DNA of 64,000 nucleotides, from assembly GCA_964551435.1 (NCBI GenBank), contig CAZKBS010000001.1:480588-544587 (forward strand), read 5' to 3'. This DNA is from UBA2020 sp964551435 (GTDB lineage: Bacteria > Pseudomonadota > Alphaproteobacteria > Micavibrionales > UBA2020). The notes beneath the pieces were generated by a model, which did not search any database, had not been told where the DNA came from, and was given only the letters and a program-made list of their open reading frames with translations. Shown here one piece after another: positions 18,320 through 25,051 of the stretch (the first letter of the stretch is position 1; every line of letters begins with the position of its first letter). A program made the position numbers and the translations under genes.

Positions 18320-19326
18320 GCGCCCCCCCTTGCTTTGCGGGTAGCTGCGGCTGTGGCCACCGGCGCGTCTGTGCGGATAGCATAGCGCAAGCGGGCGGAG
18401 CGCGCGCGTGGGTTTACCGCGGTTTCCGCATCGCTGGGCGCAAGACCGTTTCGTTTTTCAAGCGCGAAAACAGGCGGCGCTTTTTGCGACATATCCGGCG
18501 GCAGGTGGCGCGATGTGCCGGCCTGTTCGCCCGATTGTTCGCGCAAGAAAGCCTTCACGCGCCAGTCTTCGAGCGAATGGAACGACACCACAACCAGCCG
18601 TCCGTTTTGTTTCAAAATCGCGGGGGCAGCGGCAAGGGCGCGGTCAATCTCCCCCATTTCGTCATTCACATGGATACGCAGCGCCTGAAAACTGCGCGTG
18701 GCGGTATCGGTTTTCATGCCGCCGTGCATGGGCAGCACGCGGTGGATGATGGCAGCCAGCTGCGCGGTCGTTTCGATGGGTTTTTCGCGGCGCGCCTCGA
18801 CGATGGCTTTGGCGATGCGGCGGGCGGCGCGCTCTTCGCCATAGGTGTAGATGATGTCGGCAATGTCTTTTTCATCTGCCGTATTCACGACATCGGCGGC
18901 GCTCTCGCCGCTCAGGCTCATGCGCATATCCAGCGGGCCGTCATGCTGGAAGGAAAACCCGCGCGAGGCGGTACCCAGCTGGATAGAGGAAACCCCAAGG
19001 TCGAGCACGAAGCCGTCGACCTGTTCGACGCCAGCGCCTGCCAGCAACTGCGCGACATCGCCAAAGCAGCCATGCAGCGGGTGAAAGCGGCCCGCGAAAT
19101 CGCGTTCGAATGCACGGGCGCGGGCGAAGGCTTCGGGGTCGCGGTCGATGCCATAGACGCTGCAATCCGCCGCTTCAAGGATGGCGCGCGCATAGCCGCC
19201 GGCGCCAAAGGTGCCGTCGACATAAACACCGCCGTCTTTCGGGGCAAGGCAGTCCAGTACCTCGGCCAGCATCACGGGGATGTGGCGCGCGGGCGCGGTT
19301 GCCGCGTTGTGAAGCGTATCGGTCAT
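18316..19326 (-). CDS. rsmH: 16S rRNA (cytosine-1402-N4)-methyltransferase RsmH
   Basis: RsmH (MraW) methylates C1402 in the 16S rRNA P site using S-adenosylmethionine. The 336-residue product shows HIPVMLAEVLDCLAPKDGGVYVDGTFGAGGYARAI (SAM loop), DRDPEAFARA, FVLDLGVSSIQLGTASRGFSF, GPLDMRM, YGEERAARRIAKAIV, and a basic C-terminus. It is the first recognisable gene of the dcw cluster; mraZ, which usually precedes it, is absent. A TTGACA-like element lies at 19352-19357 on this strand but without a convincing -10 box. Confidence 0.97.
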   Translation of the reverse strand: MTDTLHNAATAPARHIPVMLAEVLDCLAPKDGGVYVDGTFGAGGYARAILEAADCSVYGIDRDPEAFARARAFERDFAGRFHPLHGCFGDVAQLLAGAGVEQVDGFVLDLGVSSIQLGTASRGFSFQHDGPLDMRMSLSGESAADVVNTADEKDIADIIYTYGEERAARRIAKAIVEARREKPIETTAQLAAIIHRVLPMHGGMKTDTATRSFQALRIHVNDEMGEIDRALAAAPAILKQNGRLVVVSFHSLEDWRVKAFLREQSGEQAGTSRHLPPDMSQKAPPVFALEKRNGLAPSDAETAVNPRARSARLRYAIRTDAPVATAAATRKARGGA

Positions 19327-19434
19327 CCGTTGTTTAATCCGTCCCCAAAACTGTCAAGGCAGCGGGCGCGCAAATCGCCCTAAAAACCTTGAAATCCAAC
19401 CCCTTGTTTAATTTACACGGCGGGGGTGGGGGCG

Positions 19435-19818
19435 TCAATCAAACAGGGCTGTCGGTGGGGGCGAAAAACGCGGCGCGACGTTCAGCGCGGCGGGCAGCGC
19501 GGGCGGTTTTCCGTTTGAATCCGGCGCGGGCAGCGGCGACGGGTTGCCCTCCATTTTGCGGAGCTGTTCGTGCATACGTGCAACTTCGTCGAGGCTGTAG
19601 AGGTCGCTGAAATTCTACACATGGATACTGCTACCGAGCGCGTGACCATACCACATGCTATAAATTGTCGTAATATTCTGAGCGACAAAATTGAAAACGC
19701 GGCGCAGTTCGGGGTCTGCCTTGGATTGGCGCTAAAAATCATTCACGACGCTGAGCGTGTAGTCGTTCAGCTTTTCGAAAATCTCGTCGTTGGTTTCGTG
19801 AAGGATATCGGCGCTCAT
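19435..19818 (-). pseudogene. Fourth copy of the tandem unknown family, interrupted by two in-frame TAG codons
   Basis: Reading from ATG 19818 gives 128 codons with TAG at codon 29 (19732-19734) and codon 68 (19615-19617), ending in TGA at 19435-19437. The frame is otherwise intact and clearly homologous to the three intact copies upstream: NDYTLSVV, RVFNFVAQNITTIY, IHV then stop then NFSDLYSLDEVARMHEQL, EGNPSPL. The second TAG falls exactly where a paralogue has glutamine (HVQDFRDL), a single C-to-T change. No good ribosome-binding site precedes it. TAG ends normal genes in this window (the amidase at 22314 and ruvX at 36103), so it is most simply a decayed copy. Confidence 0.8.
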
Positions 19819-19855
19819 GTCTATGTAAACAATCTATTTGCTGTATATTTTATGA

Positions 19856-20254
19856 TTAGGGTGTTGTTTTACCGGCGGCGGGGGCTTTCAACGTGCCTTT
19901 TTTCATCTGGGGAATGCCCTGCATGACCTCGTCCAGCGGCGGGGGCTTGCCGCCGCGCTCACGCAGTTTTGCGTGCATCTGCACGATTTCATCGGGGTTC
20001 GGCAAATCCTTGAAATCATGAATTTGCATCGACGACGTCACGGCGGCGCTATACCCCTTCGAGCTGCTGCCATAATCCGTATGTTTTGGAATGGTATATT
20101 CCTGCAGCACGCCGCGTTCATAAATCGTGGTGACCTGACGTGATATAAAATTGAATATCCGCGTCAGCCGCGGCGCGCCCCAGTCGCTTTTGTCATGCGC
20201 GAGGGACGAGACGACGGCGAGGGTTGTCGGGTCTATGCGATGATAATCCGTCAT
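19856..20254 (-). CDS. Unknown small protein, tandem family copy 3
   Basis: I do not recognise this 132-residue protein. It shares with its two upstream neighbours a block LTRIFNFISRQVTT near residue 30, a central variable Gly/Ser/Tyr-rich part, then SSMQIHDFKDLPNPDEIVQMHAKL and a closing GGKPPPLDEVM. No signal peptide, membrane segment or catalytic motif is visible; the protein is probably cytoplasmic. Its ATG overlaps the previous gene's stop (ATGA at 20251-20254), so the copies form one transcription unit. The C-terminal tail is Lys/Ala/Pro-rich. Confidence 0.75.
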   Translation of the reverse strand: MTDYHRIDPTTLAVVSSLAHDKSDWGAPRLTRIFNFISRQVTTIYERGVLQEYTIPKHTDYGSSSKGYSAAVTSSMQIHDFKDLPNPDEIVQMHAKLRERGGKPPPLDEVMQGIPQMKKGTLKAPAAGKTTP

Positions 20255-20640
20255 GGGCGGCGCGGCTGCAGTCTGGGTTTGCCTGTCCTCGCGCTCTGCG
20301 CATCGAGGATTTCTTCGAGCGGCGGCGGGTTGCCTTTCAATTCTGTTTTTAACTTGCGGTGCATCTGCTCAACTTCATGAAGCGAGGGCAAATCGCGGAA
20401 ATCCTGCACATGCATCTGCATCGAAGAGGCAACACCCGCGCCGTGATCCGAAGAGTAATTGCTGGCCACACCGGCAAAATGCCGCGCGAGCGTGATGACT
20501 TGTCCGGTGCCAAAGTTAAAAATGCGCGTCAGCCTGTATTCGCTGGGAGAGCGGAAACTGCCCAAACTCATGTCCTTGTCGTCCAGGATCTGCACGGCTT
20601 CGAGCGTGTAATCGTTGATTTTATGGTAGCTTTCGGCCAT
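20251..20640 (-). CDS. Unknown small protein, tandem family copy 2
   Basis: This is a 129-residue product of unknown function. I take ATG 20640 (MAESYHKINDYTL) because AAAGGG lies about 8 bases upstream; a GTG at 20649 would overlap the preceding stop but leaves no room for that site. Family blocks: NDYTLEAVQIL, YRLTRIFNFGTGQVIT, ASSMQMHVQDFRDLPSLHEV, EQMHRKLKTELKGNPPPLEEIL. The central segment differs strongly from the sister copies while both ends are conserved. Confidence 0.75.
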   Translation of the reverse strand: MAESYHKINDYTLEAVQILDDKDMSLGSFRSPSEYRLTRIFNFGTGQVITLARHFAGVASNYSSDHGAGVASSMQMHVQDFRDLPSLHEVEQMHRKLKTELKGNPPPLEEILDAQSARTGKPRLQPRRP

Positions 20641-20645
20641 GCGGT

Positions 20646-21023
20646 TCACCCTTTCGCGGCGGGCAGATGCGCGGCGGGCTTTTTGCCGAGGCTGCGCAGG
20701 ACATCTTCAAGCGGCGGGGGATTGCCCTTCAATTCCGTTTTCAGCTTGGCATGCATGAAACAGATTTCGGCGTCGCTGCGGAAATCTTCGAAATGTTGCT
20801 GCACCAGACTTGTCGACACGCCGCCCGCACCGCCGGTTTTATACCCGCCGTTATTGCCCAGTGCGACATCATGCACATGCGTGGTAACCTGCTGGGCCAG
20901 AAAGTTGAAGGTACGCGTGATGATGCTGCGGTTTGTAAAGCCGTTCATATCGTCAAAGCGGCGGGTGGTGACCTCGCTCAGGGTATAGTCGTTGTCGACA
21001 ACATAGCTTTGTTCGCTGCTCAT
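20646..21023 (-). CDS. Unknown small protein, tandem family copy 1
   Basis: This is the first gene of the tandem set, 125 residues from ATG 21023 (MSSEQSYVVDNDYTL). The frame could extend 16 residues upstream, but that part (LHLISFIFQDSRAS) has no counterpart in the other copies. Blocks: ITRTFNFLAQQVTT, SLVQQHFEDFRSDAEICFMH, KLKTELKGNPPPLEDVL. A Gly-rich loop (NNGGYKTGGAGG) occupies the variable middle. The function is unknown. AT-rich DNA upstream (21050-21120) may hold the promoter. Confidence 0.75.
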   Translation of the reverse strand: MSSEQSYVVDNDYTLSEVTTRRFDDMNGFTNRSIITRTFNFLAQQVTTHVHDVALGNNGGYKTGGAGGVSTSLVQQHFEDFRSDAEICFMHAKLKTELKGNPPPLEDVLRSLGKKPAAHLPAAKG

Positions 21024-21157
21024 GTCTGATGCTCTCGAATCCTGAAAAATGAATGAAATCAGGTGTAACAATACGAAGCGGAAATAAATATGTCAATTAA
21101 TAATTTACATATTTATTTCAAAGGCTTGAGCTTCCCCCAGCCGCGCAAAAATAAAAA

Positions 21158-21541
21158 CCAGAAGGCCTGTAAGCCGGGTTCTGTCCCCCTTGCGGGGTGA
21201 CGGCCATTCATCTAGGGCGGCGGTTGCCCGACGCCTCCAGCGACCGACCCGGAAAGCGGGCTGAAAACAGGCCCTGCGGTTGCCCGCGTGCTTTCCCTAT
21301 TTGGTCTTGCTCCCGGTGGGGTTTACCCTGCCATTTCCGTTACCGGAAACGCGGTGCGCTCTTACCGCACCTTTTCACCCTTACCGGCGGGCCGAAACCC
21401 GCAGGCGGTATGTTCTCTGTGGCACTGGCCGTCACGGCTGCCGAGGCTGCCGCGCCCGGACGTTATCCGGCACCGTGTTTTCAGGGAGCCCGGACTTTCC
21501 TCCCCCGCTTTGCAGCGGCGGCGGCCGTCCGGCCTTCTGGT
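21158..21541 (-). ncRNA. rnpB: RNase P RNA (bacterial type A)
   Basis: The minus strand holds the universal RNase P core: GAGGAAAGTCCGGGCTCC near the 5' end (complement at 21485-21505), and ACAGAACCCGGCTTAC near the 3' end (21168-21185). The ends pair perfectly as helix P1: CCAGAAGGCC at 21540-21531 with GGCCTTCTGG at 21167-21158. A U-rich tail follows at 21144-21157. About 384 nt is normal for type A. This catalytic RNA removes 5' leaders from pre-tRNAs. Confidence 0.96.
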
Positions 21542-21547
21542 TTCGGA

Positions 21548-21576
21548 ACTCTAGGCGCAGCCGCGCGGGCTGGCAA
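21548..21576 (-). promoter_or_regulatory. Predicted sigma-70 promoter of rnpB
   Basis: On the minus strand TTGCCA (21576-21571) is separated by 17 bases from TAGAGT (21553-21548), and helix P1 of RNase P RNA begins about 7 bases further on. Spacing and position fit a housekeeping promoter with transcription starting at or next to the mature 5' end. Confidence 0.6.
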
Positions 21577-21593
21577 GTGAATTATGTCATTAT

Positions 21594-22301
21594 TCAGGCG
21601 TCAATCAGCGCGAGCAGCCCCGACAGGCGCGACATCGTGCGGCCCGTGACCATGCCGGGCATGCCGCCATCTTCGAAAGCTTCCGGCTCGAAATGGCGCT
21701 GGAAGGCGGGGACCAGAACCTCGGCGGGCAGCGTGGGGTCATAGCCTACATGCGCAAGCGCTGTCATGAAGGCCTGCGGCGACATCAGGCCGCTCGCCAG
21801 CTCCCGCGGCCACAGGCCGATGCCTGCAGCGGCCAGCGTGCGCCACGGAAACAGATGCCCGGGGTCTTGCTTGCGCGCAGGCGCGATGTCGGAATGCGCC
21901 AGCACGTTGCGCGCCGGAATATCGTGGCGCGACAGAATATCGCGGCACAGCGCCACCACGCCTGCGATTTGTTTGTCTGGAAACGGCACGTAGCCCAGTG
22001 AATGGCCGGTGTTTTGAATCTCGATGCCGATGGAATGGGTGTTGAGGTCGGTCATGCCGCGCCAGTAGGATTGCCCCGCATGCCATGCGCGTTTGTTTTC
22101 ATCGACCATCTGGATCACGCTTCCATCAAGATCAACCAGATAGTGCGAACTGACTTTTTTTTCAGGATCGCACAGCCATTGCCGCGATGTTTCCGTATCC
22201 GGCAGGTCGGTGTAGTGCAGCACCAGCACGCTCGGCGCGGCACCCGCTGCGCGGTCGTTGAAATTGGGCGACGGCGATTGCGTCAAGGTGACATAGGACA
22301 T
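21594..22301 (-). CDS. N-acetylmuramoyl-L-alanine amidase, AmpD/AmiD type, copy 2
   Basis: This zinc-dependent enzyme of the amidase_2 family cleaves the bond between MurNAc (or anhydro-MurNAc) and L-Ala. The 235-residue product shows LVLHYTD (first zinc His near residue 29), SSHYLVDLDGSVIQMV, RAWHAGQSYW, NTHSIGIEIQNTG, and LAHSDIAPARKQDPGHLFPW with the second His and the final zinc ligand region. A C-terminal helical segment of about 70 residues resembles a peptidoglycan-binding domain. No signal peptide is visible, favouring a cytoplasmic recycling role. It lies 12 bases after a second homologous amidase. Confidence 0.9.
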   Translation of the reverse strand: MSYVTLTQSPSPNFNDRAAGAAPSVLVLHYTDLPDTETSRQWLCDPEKKVSSHYLVDLDGSVIQMVDENKRAWHAGQSYWRGMTDLNTHSIGIEIQNTGHSLGYVPFPDKQIAGVVALCRDILSRHDIPARNVLAHSDIAPARKQDPGHLFPWRTLAAAGIGLWPRELASGLMSPQAFMTALAHVGYDPTLPAEVLVPAFQRHFEPEAFEDGGMPGMVTGRTMSRLSGLLALIDA

Positions 22302-22313
22302 GCGCGGGGTGGC

Positions 22314-23063
22314 CTAGCGTTTTGGGCTGAATTTTTTGTTGATGCGGGCGACCGCGCGCAAAAGGGCAACGGTATCCTTGCTGGCTTCGCCCGGCTTGGC
22401 GCCTTCGGTCGTAAACAAATGCGGCTCATAGCGCTGCTGGAACGCATCGATGACCTGACCGAGCGACGGGGTGCCGTCTTCATGCACGCCGGTATCGTAT
22501 CCGGCTTTTTTGAAAAGCTTGGCCAGTTTTTGCGGATTCTTGGCAACCGCCGCGGCGTTGAATTTGTCGCGCAGCTTGGGCTTGGGCCAGACGCCGATGT
22601 CGTGCTTGGCCAGCTCCTTCCACGGGAAATGATATCCGGGGTCCTGCTTGCGCGCGGGCGCGATATCCGAATGGCCCACTACGTTTTCAGGCGCGATGTT
22701 GTGACGGTGCATGATGTCTTTGCACAACAGCACCAGCGTTGTTAGCTGCGCAGGGGTGTAATCTTCGTAGCGGCGGTTGGAAATCTCGATGCCGATAGAG
22801 GCGGAATTGAGATCGGTGCGGCCGTGCCATGACGAAATGCCGGCATGCCATGCGCGTTTTTCTTCGGGCACCATTTTGAAAATGTTTCCCGCTTCGTCGA
22901 TTAAATAATGGCAGCTGACAGGCGGGTCATGGTCGGGGTCCGACAGGCGCATCAGCGCATCGACGGTCGAATTCATGCTGGTAAAGTGAATGACCAGCAC
23001 CGACGGCTTTTCGCCATTTTCGCGTTCATTGAAATTGGGCGATTTCCAAGGAATAACTTTCAT
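22314..23063 (-). CDS. N-acetylmuramoyl-L-alanine amidase, AmpD/AmiD type, copy 1
   Basis: This 249-residue paralogue of the next gene has the same motifs: LVIHFTSMNS, SCHYLIDEAGNIFKMV, RAWHAGISSWHGRTDLNSAS, GIEISN, VVGHSDIAPARKQDPGYHFPW, then a C-terminal peptidoglycan-binding-like part. Zinc ligands and the Lys/Asp pair of the RKQDPG motif are present. No signal peptide is seen. Its ATG overlaps the end of punA by 4 bases (23060-23063). It stops with TAG, showing that TAG is a normal stop here. Confidence 0.9.
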   Translation of the reverse strand: MKVIPWKSPNFNERENGEKPSVLVIHFTSMNSTVDALMRLSDPDHDPPVSCHYLIDEAGNIFKMVPEEKRAWHAGISSWHGRTDLNSASIGIEISNRRYEDYTPAQLTTLVLLCKDIMHRHNIAPENVVGHSDIAPARKQDPGYHFPWKELAKHDIGVWPKPKLRDKFNAAAVAKNPQKLAKLFKKAGYDTGVHEDGTPSLGQVIDAFQQRYEPHLFTTEGAKPGEASKDTVALLRAVARINKKFSPKR

Positions 23064-23908
23064 GCCGCAATCTCCGCTGCCGATGCTTCGCGCACGAAGG
23101 CTTCGACCAGTGCCTCGAAGCGCGCGGCGCCGCGCGCGGCGTTTTCAAGCGTATGCGCATGGCTCAGGTTTTCGTCCGACAGCCCCGCGCCCATATTGGT
23201 AATCATCGAACAGCCGACAACGCGCATGCCGCAGTGGCGCGCGATGATGCAATCGGGGACGCTCGACATGCCGACCGCCTGCGCGCCCATGGCCATGGCC
23301 ATGCGAATTTCGGCGGGCGTTTCGAAGGTCGGGCCGCGGAAGGCCATATAAACCCCTTCATGCAGCGGCGCATTCGCGGTTTTGGCGGCGGCTTTGAGCA
23401 TTTTTTGCAAATCGCCATCCCATGCGCCGGTCATGGGCACAAAGCGGGGGCCGAAGCTGTCATCGTTCGCACCGACCAGCGGGTTCAGGCCCATGTAATT
23501 GATGTGGTCGGTAATCATCATCAGCTCGCTGACTTTGATATCCGCGCGCAGTGACCCCGCGGCATTGGAAATAAACAAAATCTCCGCCCCCGCCGCATGC
23601 ACCGCACGGATCATGGTTTTGAGCGGATAGGCGTCGTCGGTTTCATAAAAATGTTTGCGACCTTTGAGCACGATGACATCGGTGCCGCCAAGGCTGCCGA
23701 TCATGACCTCGCCGCTATGGCCCTGCACGGTCAGTACGGGAAAGCCCGGCAATTCGGCATAGGGCACCGAAACCGCATTTTGCAAACGATCGCCCAGACC
23801 GCCAAGGCCGGAGCCGAGGATGATGGCGATTTTCGGGCGGCGCGGCCCTGCGGCGGCGCGGATTTTGGCGGCGCTGTCGGCGACGTTGTCGGCATGGCTG
23901 CGGGTCAT
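23060..23908 (-). CDS. punA: Purine nucleoside phosphorylase (PNP family)
   Basis: This enzyme phosphorolyses purine (deoxy)nucleosides to free base and ribose-1-phosphate in the salvage pathway. The 282-residue product has IAIILGSGLGGLGD, the phosphate-binding VQGHSGEVMIG, GRKHFYE, FISNAAGSLR, the purine-site FRGPTFETPAEIRMA, VGMSSVPDCIIARHCGMRV, and SMITNMGAGLS. These match trimeric class I PNP; MTAP-like specificity cannot be excluded. It heads a short operon with the two amidases. Confidence 0.93.
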   Translation of the reverse strand: MTRSHADNVADSAAKIRAAAGPRRPKIAIILGSGLGGLGDRLQNAVSVPYAELPGFPVLTVQGHSGEVMIGSLGGTDVIVLKGRKHFYETDDAYPLKTMIRAVHAAGAEILFISNAAGSLRADIKVSELMMITDHINYMGLNPLVGANDDSFGPRFVPMTGAWDGDLQKMLKAAAKTANAPLHEGVYMAFRGPTFETPAEIRMAMAMGAQAVGMSSVPDCIIARHCGMRVVGCSMITNMGAGLSDENLSHAHTLENAARGAARFEALVEAFVREASAAEIAA

Positions 23909-24015
23909 GGCGCGATCCTTTCGCTGTTCCCGCGGGGCGGGGTGTGCATCGTGATTTGGATGGCGAAATAGTGCCGCAAAATGTCCCAGCTGTCACCCCC
24001 ATGCGGCAAATTTGG

Positions 24016-24021
24016 ATTATA
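24016..24021 (-). promoter_or_regulatory. Candidate -10 box for the punA operon
   Basis: TATAAT on the minus strand in an AT-rich island within otherwise GC-rich DNA, upstream of punA. No convincing TTGACA lies 16-18 bases away, so it is only a candidate. Confidence 0.3.
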
Positions 24022-24165
24022 TATTTGAAATAAAAAGATAAAATATGCGGCCTTCGTTTTTAACATAAGGGCCGATGCGCCGTTTTGCCGCGATGTGGCC
24101 TGCGCGGGGTTTTCTGGATAATGGACATCGATATTCTGGACAGCTGATGCCCGGCGCATAAAAAC

Positions 24166-24199
24166 AAAAAAGCCCTGCATGTATCGCGGGGCTTTTTTT
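24166..24199 (-). terminator. Rho-independent terminator after sdhB
   Basis: Inverted repeat AAAAAGCCC(T)GC ... GCGGGGCTTTTT flanked by A-run and T-run, 13 bases beyond the sdhB stop; it can work on both strands. Confidence 0.85.
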
Positions 24200-24211
24200 G
24201 TGCGGGCAAGA

Positions 24212-25006
24212 TTACACGCGGCGCTGGATCATCAGTTTTTTGATTTCTGCAATCGCTTTGGCGGGATTGAGACCCTTGGGGCAGGTATTGGTGCAGTTCA
24301 TGATGGTGTGGCAGCGATAAAGGCGGAAGGGATCTTCGAGGGCATCCAGACGCTCGCCCGCCGCTTCGTCGCGGGTGTCGTCCAGCCAGCGGTAAGCCTG
24401 CAGCAGAATGGCCGGGCCGAGGAAACGGTCGCCGTTCCACCAATAGCTCGGGCAGGACGTGGAGCAGCAGAAGCACAAAATACAGGCCGCAGGGCCATGG
24501 CCGTCTTCCCCGTTCAGCTTGTTGGCGTCTTCGGACGATTGCAGGCGTTCGCGCGCGGGCGGGGGGCTTTCGGTTTTCAGCCACGGCTCGATGCTCGCAT
24601 ACTGCGCATAGACATGGGTGAGGTCGGGCACGAGGTCTTTCATCACCGGCATGTGCGGCAGCGGGCTGATGTTCACATCGCCGCTGCAATCCTCGATCGC
24701 CTTGGTGCAGGCGAGGGTGTTCTTGCCGTCGATGTTCATCGCACATGAACCGCAAACCCCTTCGCGGCAGCTGCGGCGGAAGGTCAGCGATGAATCCACG
24801 TCGTTTTTGATGTGGATCAGCGCGTCCAGCACCATCGGCCCGCATTTCGCAAGGTCGATTTCATAGCTGTCGACGCGCGGGTTTTCCGCGTCATCGGGGC
24901 TCCAGCGGTAGACGCGGAAGGTCTTGGGCTTCTTGGCGCCTTCGGGGGCCGGATGTTTTTTGCCATCCTTGACCTTGGAGTTCTTGGGCAGGGCGAATTT
25001 TGCCAT
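24212..25006 (-). CDS. sdhB: Succinate dehydrogenase iron-sulfur subunit
   Basis: SdhB carries the [2Fe-2S], [4Fe-4S] and [3Fe-4S] clusters that pass electrons from SdhA to quinone. The 264-residue product has the plant-type ferredoxin cluster (CREGVCGSC at 80-88, then NTLAC), the second set CILCFCCSTSCPSYW, and CTNTCPKGLNPAKAI near the C-terminus. Cluster ligands are complete. The N-terminus has a Lys/Pro-rich extension common in alphaproteobacteria. It is the last gene of sdhCDAB, 45 bases after sdhA. Confidence 0.98.
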   Translation of the reverse strand: MAKFALPKNSKVKDGKKHPAPEGAKKPKTFRVYRWSPDDAENPRVDSYEIDLAKCGPMVLDALIHIKNDVDSSLTFRRSCREGVCGSCAMNIDGKNTLACTKAIEDCSGDVNISPLPHMPVMKDLVPDLTHVYAQYASIEPWLKTESPPPARERLQSSEDANKLNGEDGHGPAACILCFCCSTSCPSYWWNGDRFLGPAILLQAYRWLDDTRDEAAGERLDALEDPFRLYRCHTIMNCTNTCPKGLNPAKAIAEIKKLMIQRRV

Positions 25007-25051
25007 GATGCGTTATCCTCGATAGATATAGGTATCTTTAGGCGGTAGCGA

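Larger units (their letters stand above)
23909..24211. other. Intergenic region between sdhB end and punA start
   Basis: About 300 bases without a gene. It holds the sdh terminator (24166-24199) and an AT-rich block (24015-24060) on the minus strand with a perfect TATAAT at 24021-24016, about 110 bases before punA. The matching -35 is poor. I see no small ORF or structured RNA worth naming. Confidence 0.6.

Noticed and set aside
19435..19818. Genome-wide reassignment of TAG as a sense codon
   Set aside because: TAG ends the amidase at 22314 and ruvX at 36103 at the expected protein lengths, so a general recoding is not supported.
21197..21744. Plus-strand ORFs across the RNase P RNA gene
   Set aside because: The region is the complement of a structured RNA with P1 pairing and the universal core; coding frames there are accidental.
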